The notes under the pieces: generated by a model
What the model was told of the DNA's origin: nothing
The model's input: only the letters and a program-made list of their open reading frames with translations
The model's database searches: none
Position numbers and translations under genes: made by a program
Origin: Cupriavidus sp. IDO
Lineage (GTDB): Bacteria; Pseudomonadota; Gammaproteobacteria; Burkholderiales; Burkholderiaceae
Length of the DNA stretch: 64,000 bases
Reading direction: 5' to 3'
Assembly: GCF_000812465.1 (NCBI RefSeq)
Contig: NZ_JWMA01000160.1
Span: 1-64,000, forward strand
Shown: positions 55,041 to 62,619 of the stretch, piece by piece
Layout of the letters: every line of letters starts with the position of its first letter
How positions within the stretch are numbered: the stretch's first letter is position 1

Positions 55041-56159
55041 TCAGGAAAACTGCGGAATGCGCGCGTTGAGCGATGGCCGGTAGCGCAATGACTGCACCAG
55101 CCGCGCCGGTTGCGCGCCGCGCGCCAAAAGCGCCGCAACCGTTGCGGCGGCGAGTGCTTGCGCCAGGGCATCGCCCGGGCAGGCGTGGCGGCCCGCGCCG
55201 AAGGTCCACGGGCGCTCGCTTGGTGCATGGCTGTCATCGTGCGAGGCGGCGGCCAGCAGCACCAGCACCGCGTCGCCCGCGCTGACCGGCACGCCGCACA
55301 ACAGGGCATCCGCCGCCAGGAAGCGGCGCGTGTTCTGCACCGGCGGATCGTCACGCGCCACGCGGGCCACCAGCGCGTGCAAGGCAGCCGCATCCTGGCG
55401 GGCCAGCAAAGCCGGCTCGCGCCCGAGGCGCACCAGCGAATTGCCGGCGAGGCCCGCGGTAGCTTCACAGGCCTGCACCATCAACCCGATTGCGTTGGCC
55501 GCCACGGCAGCGGGATCGACGTCAGCTTGCTGCGCCGCGCTTTGCAGCGCGGGCAGCAAGCCGGTGGACGATGGATCGGCGTCCAGCAACCATTGCGCGA
55601 GCCAGTGCGCTGCGTCCGCGCCGGCCTGGACCTCGGCGGCACTCGCCAGCGGCGATTGCGAGGCGGCATAGGCGGCCACCTGCGACGCCACCTCGGCCGC
55701 ATTGCCGCTCGCTGCCACCGGCATGCCAAGCAGGTCCGCGACCGCCACGACTGGCAGCGTAAAGATCCAGCGCTTGACCCCGGCGGCATCGACATCCGAC
55801 CCGCCAATGGCATCCGCCAGCGCGGCGGCGCGCGTCATCGCCACGGCAGGATCGATATTGGCCATCAGGCGCATCAGGATGCCCTTCAGCGGCGCATGCG
55901 CGGCACCGTCGTTCATGCGGATCAACCGGCCAAACAACTCGCCTGCCGCAGTCCCGGCCAGCGTCGGGGGCACCGGTTGTGCGGGCGGGCGCACGCGGCA
56001 ATCCGGATGCGCGAGCACCGCCGCCACTTCGGCCGCGCCGGCGGCCACCCACAGGCCCAGGGCCTCGTGCCGGAAGAAGGGCTGCCGCGCGGCGAGCGCG
56101 CGATAGTAGGGATACGGATCGGGATGGGTGACGGCAGCGAGGGGATCGGCGGGTGTCAT
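55041..56159 (-). CDS. Atypical short cytochrome P450
   Basis: 372 aa, shorter than the usual 400-plus. The heme-ligand loop is clear: FGAGRHACPG, Cys327. The I-helix reads QACEATAGL (E232, T234 in the acid-alcohol positions). The K-helix ExxR motif, normally invariant, reads R266-V-A-R269 just before DPPVQNTRR, so the glutamate is replaced by arginine. PPVQ and the meander after it are normal. The ATG at 56159 gives a typical P450 start (DPLAAVTHPDPYPYYRAL). No ferredoxin is next to it; the [2Fe-2S] protein at 52312 is 2.4 kb away. Confidence 0.88.
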   Translation of the reverse strand: MTPADPLAAVTHPDPYPYYRALAARQPFFRHEALGLWVAAGAAEVAAVLAHPDCRVRPPAQPVPPTLAGTAAGELFGRLIRMNDGAAHAPLKGILMRLMANIDPAVAMTRAAALADAIGGSDVDAAGVKRWIFTLPVVAVADLLGMPVAASGNAAEVASQVAAYAASQSPLASAAEVQAGADAAHWLAQWLLDADPSSTGLLPALQSAAQQADVDPAAVAANAIGLMVQACEATAGLAGNSLVRLGREPALLARQDAAALHALVARVARDDPPVQNTRRFLAADALLCGVPVSAGDAVLVLLAAASHDDSHAPSERPWTFGAGRHACPGDALAQALAAATVAALLARGAQPARLVQSLRYRPSLNARIPQFS

Positions 56160-56259
56160 GGCAGCGTTCGGCGGCAGTGCGCGGTAGACGACATGATGCA
56201 AGTGTGGGGCCGAACGCCGCCGGAACGCTTCACGGCGGCATGAACTATGGAATGCGCAG

Positions 56260-57150
56260 CTAGCTGCCGATATAGGCTGCCAGACCGTCCGCCAGGGCAT
56301 CGAAGGTGGCGCGGCAGGCTGGCATGCCGCGCAGGTTCTCGTGCATGGTGATCCAGGTGTCCAGCTCCATGGAGAACTGCCTGCCCAGGATGCGGCGCAG
56401 GGCCGGGTTCCGCTTCGCCAGACCGGCCTGGCAGATGCCGATGCCCGCACCGGCGCGGATCAGCGCCAGTTGCCCCACATCGCTGTCGGTGCGCAGCGAG
56501 AACGCGTCGCGGTTCCAATCCGGCATGGCGCGCGATGCCTCGCGAATGAAGGCCGTCACCTGGTCATAGCCGATCAGGGCATGTCCATGCAGTTCGCGCG
56601 GATTGCGCGGTGTGCCGCGCCGCGCCAGGTAGTCCTCATGCGCAAAGAACCCCAGCTCGATCCCGCCAATGTGGCGCGCCACGAGTTGCTCCTGGCTGGG
56701 CCGCTGCATGCGCACGGCGATATCCGCTTCGCGCCGCAGCAGGTCCTGGATGCGGCTGGTGAACACCAGCTCGATCCGCAGCGCCGGATGCCGGGCGTGC
56801 AACGCCGCAATGATCGGCGGCAGGACTTCAATCCCGACTACCTCGCTGGCCGACACGCGCACGGTGCCGCTCACGCCCTCGCCCATCGTGGTCACCACGC
56901 GCTCCATCGCCGCCGCCGTGCTTTCCATCGATTCGGCGTAGCTCAGCAGCACCTGCGCCGCCTCGGTCGGCAGCAGCCCGGACTGCGAGCGCGTGAACAG
57001 CGCCGCGCCAAGGTCGCGCTCCAGCGCATCGATGTGCCGGCCGACCGTAGGCTGGGACAGGCCCAGGTCCCTGGCCGCACCCGACAGCGAGCCCGCCCGG
57101 ACGACGCCGAGGAAACTGCGGTAAAGCTCCCAGCTGATCGTAGAGTTCAT
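56260..57150 (-). CDS. LysR family transcriptional regulator
   Basis: 296 aa. N-terminal winged helix-turn-helix (about 5-63: FLGVVRAGSLSGAARDLGLS, QPTVGRHIDALERDLGAALF) and a C-terminal two-lobed effector domain (about 90-290). It is divergent from the NAD-epimerase gene with 96 bp between them, the usual LysR layout, so it probably controls that gene and itself. It may also affect the P450 operon downstream on its own strand. The effector is unknown. Confidence 0.93.
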   Translation of the reverse strand: MNSTISWELYRSFLGVVRAGSLSGAARDLGLSQPTVGRHIDALERDLGAALFTRSQSGLLPTEAAQVLLSYAESMESTAAAMERVVTTMGEGVSGTVRVSASEVVGIEVLPPIIAALHARHPALRIELVFTSRIQDLLRREADIAVRMQRPSQEQLVARHIGGIELGFFAHEDYLARRGTPRNPRELHGHALIGYDQVTAFIREASRAMPDWNRDAFSLRTDSDVGQLALIRAGAGIGICQAGLAKRNPALRRILGRQFSMELDTWITMHENLRGMPACRATFDALADGLAAYIGS

Positions 57151-57246
57151 ACAAAAATGAATAGCATCCTGAGAACATTAACCAATTCCATTGTAGCCCT
57201 GCCACACCCACAATACGCCTCAACCACAACGCTTCGGGAAACGATC

Positions 57247-58263
57247 ATGGCTACTACACCTCTCGCCCTGCTACTCGGCGCCACCGGCGGCATCGGCTCG
57301 GAAGCCGCCCGCCAGCTTGGCGAGGCCGGCTGGCAGATCCGCGCACTGGCGCGCAATCCCGTGGCCGCCGCCGCGCAGCCGGACGGCATCCGGTGGATCC
57401 AGGGCGACGCGATGAACCGTGACGACGTGATGCAGGCGGCCACAGGCTGCAGCCTCATCGTCCACGCGGTGAATCCTCCCGGCTACCGGCGCTGGGCGGA
57501 ACTGGTGCTGCCGATGCTCGACAACACCATCGCAGCCGCCTGCGCGCAAGGTGCAACGGTGGTGCTGCCCGGCACGGTCTACAACTTCGGGCCCGATGCC
57601 TTTCCGCTGCTCACGGAAGACTCGCCGCAACATCCGGTCACCCGCAAGGGCGCCATCCGCGTCGAGATGGAACGGCGCCTGCGCGAGGCCACGGCGCAAG
57701 GTGCCCGCGTCATCATCGTCCGCGCCGGCGATTTCTTCGGCCCGCGCGCGGGCAACAACTGGTTCTCGCAGGGGCTGGTCAAACCCGGAAAGCCGGTCGG
57801 CACCATCAGCTACCCGGGAGCCGCGGGGGTTGGCCATCAATGGGCGTACCTGCCGGATGTCGCGCGCACCATGGTCGAACTGGTCGCGCGGCGCGACTCG
57901 CTGCCGGCGTTCGCCACGTTCCACATGGCCGGGCACTGGGATGCGGACGGTACGCAGATGGCGGCGGCCATTCGCCGTGTGGTCGCGCGCCGCACCGGCC
58001 GGAAGCCCCGCGTCAGCGCCTTTCCGTGGTGGCTGCTGACGCTTGCCGCGCCCTTTGTCACGACCTTCCGCGAGATGATGGAAATGCGGTATCTGTGGCG
58101 CGGGCCAGTGCAGATGGATAACCGCCGGCTGCTCAGCGTACTCGGCCACGAACCGCATACCGGCCTGGACGAAGCCGTAGAGGCGGCGCTGGACGGGATT
58201 GGCTGCCTGGGCCCGGGTGCCTCCGCCGACCACGGCCCGGGCCGGCGGAGCCAGCGCGCGTGA
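57247..58263 (+). CDS. NAD(P)-dependent epimerase/dehydratase (extended SDR, NmrA-like)
   Basis: 338 aa. LLLGATGGIGSEAARQLGEAG at 8-28 is the cofactor-binding motif (GxxGxxG). YNFGPDAFPLLTED (about 111-124) and the Arg/Lys-containing TRKGAIRVEMERRL (about 129-142) match sugar-epimerase-like reductases, though the YxxxK motif is not clear (a Thr-Arg-Lys stands there). The 25-residue tail is low complexity. Likely an oxidoreductase of unknown substrate, controlled by the divergent LysR. The leader has a GGAAAC site. Confidence 0.85.
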   Translation: MATTPLALLLGATGGIGSEAARQLGEAGWQIRALARNPVAAAAQPDGIRWIQGDAMNRDDVMQAATGCSLIVHAVNPPGYRRWAELVLPMLDNTIAAACAQGATVVLPGTVYNFGPDAFPLLTEDSPQHPVTRKGAIRVEMERRLREATAQGARVIIVRAGDFFGPRAGNNWFSQGLVKPGKPVGTISYPGAAGVGHQWAYLPDVARTMVELVARRDSLPAFATFHMAGHWDADGTQMAAAIRRVVARRTGRKPRVSAFPWWLLTLAAPFVTTFREMMEMRYLWRGPVQMDNRRLLSVLGHEPHTGLDEAVEAALDGIGCLGPGASADHGPGRRSQRA

Positions 58264-58361
58264 CGTCCGGAGAACCTGCCACGCCACGACACAACTGAAA
58301 ACATTTCGTGTCTTGATTCCGCGCAAATCCTCGCGGCCGGTGTCCAGTGACACTGGCCCGC

Positions 58362-59366
58362 ATGACATTCCTGCCCTCCCCCGCTTCCGCCCCGTCCACC
58401 CGCAAGAACACCCGCACCAGCGCCCTCCGCCGGCGCCAGTCTTGCCACAACCGGTTCCGGACATCCTCGATATTCGCCTGGCCGCTGGGTGCAGCCGGCC
58501 TGCTCCTGCTAGCGCTCAATACCTTGTTCTGGTCCGCGCTGCTGTTTCCCTTCGCCCTGCTGAAACTGGCCTTGCCCGCACGCGCGGTCCGGCAGCGCCT
58601 CGACATCGTGCTCAACGGCATTGCGCGGGCCTGGATCACCTGCAACGACGGCTGGATCCGGATGACGCAGCAACAACCCTGGGACGTTCAGGGCGCCAGC
58701 GCGCTGCGCTACGACGACTGGTACCTGGTCAACTGCAACCACCAGTCGTGGGTCGATATCTTCGTCCTGCAGCGGGTGCTGAACGGCCGCATTCCGTTGC
58801 TGAAGTTCTTCCTGAAGCAGCAGCTGATCTACGTGCCGGTGATCGGCCTGGCGTGGTGGGCGCTCGATTTTCCCTTCATGAAGCGCCACGGCAAAACGGC
58901 TCTTCGGCGCAACCCGGCGCTGCGCCAGCAGGATCGGGAAACCACGCGGCGCGCCTGCGAGAAGTTCTCGCTTGTGCCGACCAGCGTGATGGTGTTTGCC
59001 GAAGGCACTCGCTTTACCGAAGCGAAGCATCGCACGCAGGCCTCGCCGTACCGCCACTTGCTCAAACCCAAGGCCGGTGCGCTGGCGTTTGCCATCGATG
59101 CGATGGGTGAGAAGTTCGGCTCGCTGATCGACGTCACCATCGTCTACCCCGACGGCGCACCGAGCTTCTGGCAACTGGCCTGCGGCCGAAGCGGACGCGT
59201 GGCGGTTCGCGTACGGGAGCACCGGATACCGGCCACTTTCTGCCAGGGGGATTACGGTGGCGATGCAGCGTTTCGCCGCGAATTTCATCGCTGGCTGGCG
59301 GGACAGTGGGAGGAGAAGGACTTGCTGATCGAGACCGTGCTGACGGACGCGGCACGCCTAGAATGA
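58362..59366 (+). CDS. Lysophospholipid acyltransferase, YihG/PlsC type
   Basis: 334 aa from the ATG at 58362; a GTG at 58347 would add five residues. Basic N-terminus, one or two membrane segments (about 45-75), the acyltransferase HX4D motif in NCNHQSWVDIF (about 126-136), and the FAEGTRFTEAK motif (about 210-220, FxEGTR). It acylates lysophosphatidic acid at the inner membrane. The YihG-like length and the KFFLKQQLIYVPVIGLAWW segment support a YihG-type rather than a short PlsC. Followed directly by the kinase-like pseudogene. Confidence 0.9.
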   Translation: MTFLPSPASAPSTRKNTRTSALRRRQSCHNRFRTSSIFAWPLGAAGLLLLALNTLFWSALLFPFALLKLALPARAVRQRLDIVLNGIARAWITCNDGWIRMTQQQPWDVQGASALRYDDWYLVNCNHQSWVDIFVLQRVLNGRIPLLKFFLKQQLIYVPVIGLAWWALDFPFMKRHGKTALRRNPALRQQDRETTRRACEKFSLVPTSVMVFAEGTRFTEAKHRTQASPYRHLLKPKAGALAFAIDAMGEKFGSLIDVTIVYPDGAPSFWQLACGRSGRVAVRVREHRIPATFCQGDYGGDAAFRREFHRWLAGQWEEKDLLIETVLTDAARLE

Positions 59367-59392
59367 CGGTTCATTCCCAGAGCGTCCCCGGC

Positions 59393-59897
59393 ATGAACCT
59401 CACCAGAACCATCGTCATCGGCAACTCAGGCGCCGGCAAGAGCTGGCTGGCCGAACGCATCGCATCGGCGCTGGGCGCGCCATGGATCGACCTTGATTCG
59501 ATCCATTGGGAGCCGGGCGGATACAGTGTCGCGAGACCGCGCGACGGCGATTGCGCTCGCGAAAGCGGAAGCCGCCAGAGACTGCTGGGTAGTCGAAGGC
59601 ATCTACGGATGGCTCGTGCGGGAGATCCAGGATCGGGCGACGACGCTGATCTGGATCTGCCTTGACGAGGCCGAGTGCAGCGCCAACATCCGGCAACGGG
59701 GAACTCGCGGCGGCGCCAGCGCCGAATCGTTCAATGCGCTGCTGGATTGGGCGGACAGCTACCGGAGCCGGGATGGATCAAGCTCTTTCTCCGCGCACAG
59801 GCTCATCTTTGACGAATTCGCGGGTGCAAAGGAAGTGCTTCCGACCAGGAGGGCAGTCAAAGCGTTTGCAGACAACCTCGCATTGCGCCGCAGCTGA
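59393..59897 (+). pseudogene. P-loop adenylate kinase-like protein, frameshifted
   Basis: Starts NLTRTIVIGNSGAGKSWLAE with the P-loop GNSGAGKS, runs to IHWEPGGYSVAR, and then changes frame near 59531-59536. The next frame continues the same family without loss: RDRATAIALAKAEAA, CWVVEGIYGWLVREIQ, LDEAECSANIRQRGTRG and SFNALLDWADSY. The loss of two bases in a GCG-rich run (VAR-DRAT) explains it. Either a real lesion or a sequencing error. The intact protein would be about 168 aa, a small cytosolic kinase of unknown substrate. It starts 27 bp after the acyltransferase stop. Confidence 0.8.
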
Positions 59898-59923
59898 ACG
59901 CCATCCTGCCTGGCTGCACTTCA

Positions 59924-60766
59924 TCATCCCACCCCCTCCAGCCGCGGAATGAACCGGTCATGCTGAATCTCCCCGCCCTTGGCGATGATGATGGTCCCCT
60001 CCGGAATTTCCTCCCACGCGCCGGGGAGGTCGACCAGGGGCTCTGACAGCACGAGGAACGCATCGTCGCCCGCGGCAAGAATGCGCTCATCGTCCGGATA
60101 GAGTGCGCGCAGGTGGCGGATGCTGGTGTTGTGGAACAGCGAGCGGGATTCCGTCTCGCTCGAATAGCGGACCGCCACCAGCTGCTCGCCGTCAGTCACG
60201 CAAACCGTCATGTTCACCGGGTACTCCACGCCGTGGCGGCGGCCGATATCCTCCACCAGTCCCACCATCTGCTCAAGCGCGCCGCGCGGATCGCGTTCGA
60301 GCCCGAATGTCAGCGCGAGGAAGAACATGACTTCCGAGTCAGTGGAGCCCTCGATCCAGCGGAACAGATGCGGCTCGACCGCCATCATCAGGTCGCGCCT
60401 GAGGACGGGATAGTCCCGTATCAGGCCGTTGTGGGCGAACATCCAGCGGCCGTAGCGAAAAGGATGGCAGTTGGTCTCCTGCGCCGGCGTATCGGTCGCC
60501 GCACGGATATGCGCGATAAACATCGGCGCCCGGATGGCGCGCGCGGCCTCGCGCAGGTTGCGGTCGTTCCACGCGGGGTGCAGGCAGCGGTACCGGAACG
60601 GGACTTCCGAGTGCTTGCCGTACCAGCCAATGCCGAAGCCGTCCCCATTGGTCGTGGTATGCCCCAGCCGCGAGCGCAGGCTCTGGTCGATCAGCGAGTG
60701 CTGCGCCCGGAACAGCACTGCCTCCATCTGGATGGGATTGCCCGTGTAAGCCAGCCAACGACACAT
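59924..60766 (-). CDS. Class II glutamine amidotransferase (YafJ/EgtC type)
   Basis: 280 aa from the ATG at 60766; Cys2 is the catalytic nucleophile (MCRWLAYTGNPI). NGDGFGIGWYG (about 40-50), FIAHIRAATDTPAQETNCHPF (about 83-103), WMFAHNGLIRDYP (about 108-120) and STDSEVMFFLAL (about 142-153) are the glutamine-binding segments. It hydrolyses glutamine or a gamma-glutamyl amide. No ergothioneine genes are adjacent, so the exact role is open. Longer frames upstream are excluded because the Cys must be second. Confidence 0.92.
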   Translation of the reverse strand: MCRWLAYTGNPIQMEAVLFRAQHSLIDQSLRSRLGHTTTNGDGFGIGWYGKHSEVPFRYRCLHPAWNDRNLREAARAIRAPMFIAHIRAATDTPAQETNCHPFRYGRWMFAHNGLIRDYPVLRRDLMMAVEPHLFRWIEGSTDSEVMFFLALTFGLERDPRGALEQMVGLVEDIGRRHGVEYPVNMTVCVTDGEQLVAVRYSSETESRSLFHNTSIRHLRALYPDDERILAAGDDAFLVLSEPLVDLPGAWEEIPEGTIIIAKGGEIQHDRFIPRLEGVG

Positions 60767-60933
60767 GATGCGTCTCCTCGACATATTCCGCAGCGTTGCG
60801 GCTGCGCAGCGCGGCCAGGACAATCGGCTCGCCCTCCGCGACGCCGGGCCTGCGGCGCGATATGCAACCTGCATGAAGGATAGGACACGGCGCTTAGTCG
60901 TCCACAACGATGGCCTATCGCACACAGGCCCCG

Positions 60934-61482
60934 TCAGCGCGCCGGACGCCAGACCTGCAGCGGATCCTGCGCCGGCGCATCGGCAGGCGGCTGCGGCAGC
61001 GCCTGGGCTTCCTCCAGCATCAGTGCCGCCTGCGCCTGCAGTTTTTCCAGGCAGCGCGACAGCGTTTCGGCCTCGCTCGCGGAGAGGCAGCCGGCCAGCC
61101 GCGTGTTGAACGCCTGTGCCTGGACGAACGCGAGCCGGTAGACCGCCTCGCCCGCCTCGGTCAGCGAGAACGCGGCCGCGCGCCGGTCCTGCGCGCGGGT
61201 CTCGCGCCGCACCAGGCCGCGCTCCACCAGCGCGTGGACCGCGCGGCTGGCCAGCACCTTATCCAGCCCCGCGCTCCCGGCCAGCTCCGTCAGCCGCGTC
61301 CCGGGCTGTTCGCCGAGAAAGGCAATCATGCGCCATTCACGCCGGCTCACCCCCGCCGTGGCACGCAGGTGCAGGCCGGCCCCACCCAGCGCGACCCGGT
61401 TCAGATGATAGATCCGGTAGTTGATGAAATCCGCCAGCCGTTGTGGCTGCTGCAGCCGGTTGCCGCCATCCCTGTTGCCCAT
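60934..61482 (-). CDS. MarR family transcriptional regulator
   Basis: 182 aa from the ATG at 61482. Winged-helix core about 25-145: SRREWRMIAFLGEQPGTRLT (about 46-65), GLDKVLASRAVHALVERGLV (about 71-90) and RDRRAAAFSLTEAGEAVYR (wing, about 97-116). A Pro/Ala-rich C-terminal tail of 25 residues is unusual for the family. It is divergent from the Bug-protein gene, with a MarR-like inverted repeat between them at 61497-61515. Likely controls the downstream Bug-sulfatase unit. Confidence 0.9.
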   Translation of the reverse strand: MGNRDGGNRLQQPQRLADFINYRIYHLNRVALGGAGLHLRATAGVSRREWRMIAFLGEQPGTRLTELAGSAGLDKVLASRAVHALVERGLVRRETRAQDRRAAAFSLTEAGEAVYRLAFVQAQAFNTRLAGCLSASEAETLSRCLEKLQAQAALMLEEAQALPQPPADAPAQDPLQVWRPAR

Positions 61483-61496
61483 GCCACACCCGCATT

Positions 61497-61515
61497 TAGT
61501 TGACTTTGTCAATTA
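61497..61515. promoter_or_regulatory. Probable MarR operator
   Basis: TAGTTGAC, 3-bp spacer, GTCAATTA: 8-bp arms with one mismatch, AT-rich in a GC-rich setting, 15 bp upstream of the marR ATG and about 80 bp from the Bug gene start. TTGAC/GTCAA half-sites are common for MarR proteins. Confidence 0.65.
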
Positions 61516-61596
61516 TATGGGTGGGTGTTAGCGTCTGCCCGTGCCATCGTGCACCCGAGAAACGGCGCATCCAGCGCCGACCAGACAGGAGACATC

Positions 61597-62607
61597 GTGA
61601 CCCCCGCCCAGCATTCGCGCCTGCCCGCACGTCTGCAGTTCCGCCAGATCCCGCGTTTCCTTGCCTGCCTTGCGGCGGTGGCCGGGGCCTGGGCCATGCC
61701 CGCCAGTGCGCAGAGCGAACGCCCGCTGCGCATCCTGGTCGGCTACCCGGCCGGGGGCACCGCCGACCTGGCCGCCAGGCTGGTCGGTGACAAGCTGCGC
61801 GAGACGCTGCGTCAGACCGTCGTCATCGAGAACAAGCCCGGCGCCGGTGGCCGGCTGGTGATGGACTATGCCCGCAGCCAGCCGGCGGACGGCACTACGC
61901 TGGTGGTTGCCAACTCGGCGGTGATGACCATTGCGCCGCTGGTGTACCGCAAGCTCAACTACGACATCCAGCGCGATTTCACGCCGGTGGCCCAGACCGC
62001 CAATTTCCAGCTGGCGCTCGCGACCGGCCCCGGCACCCCGGCGAAGTCCCTGAAGGACTACGTCAGCTGGATCAAGGCCAGCCCCGACAACAATTCCTAC
62101 GCCTCGCCCGCGCTTGGCAGCATCCCGCATTTCTTCGGGCTGATGATCGGCAAGCAGGTGGGCGTGAACATGCTGCACATTCCCTTCAACGGCTCGGCCC
62201 CGCTGATGAGCGCGCTGGTTGGCGGCCAGGTCCCGGCTTCGGTCGACACCCTGGCGGATCTCACCGAAATGCACCGCGCCGGCAAGATCCGGGTGCTGGC
62301 CACCTCCGGCACGCATCGTTCCGTGGCGCTGCCAGACGTGCCCACATTCACCGAGCTTGGCTACAAGGACATCGAAGGCGAGGGACGCTACGGCTTCCTG
62401 GCCCCGGCCGGCACGCCCCGCCCCGTGCTCGACAAGCTGAATGCCGCCATCGTCAAGGCCGTGCAGTCGCCCGACCTGAAAGAGAAATTCCTGAAGCTGG
62501 GCCTGGAGCCAAAAACAGGCTCGAGCGAAGCCTTTTCCAGCGTGCTGGCCGCCGACGCGGCCCGGTGGGCTCCGGTGGTCAAGGCATCGGGTTATACCGG
62601 CGACTGA
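61597..62607 (+). CDS. Bug/TctC family substrate-binding protein
   Basis: 336 aa from a GTG at 61597, chosen because AGGAG lies 5 bp upstream; the in-frame sequence further upstream is not protein-like. Signal peptide about 1-39 (FLACLAAVAGAWAMPASAQS). Motifs: RILVGYPAGGTADLAARLV, ENKPGAGGRLVMDYARS, NMLHIPFNGSAPLMSALVGG. A periplasmic carboxylate-type binding protein. It is followed by the sulfatase gene after 12 bp, so the ligand could be the substrate or product of that hydrolase (inference). Confidence 0.92.
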   Translation: MTPAQHSRLPARLQFRQIPRFLACLAAVAGAWAMPASAQSERPLRILVGYPAGGTADLAARLVGDKLRETLRQTVVIENKPGAGGRLVMDYARSQPADGTTLVVANSAVMTIAPLVYRKLNYDIQRDFTPVAQTANFQLALATGPGTPAKSLKDYVSWIKASPDNNSYASPALGSIPHFFGLMIGKQVGVNMLHIPFNGSAPLMSALVGGQVPASVDTLADLTEMHRAGKIRVLATSGTHRSVALPDVPTFTELGYKDIEGEGRYGFLAPAGTPRPVLDKLNAAIVKAVQSPDLKEKFLKLGLEPKTGSSEAFSSVLAADAARWAPVVKASGYTGD

Positions 62608-62619
62608 TCCGAAATCGAC

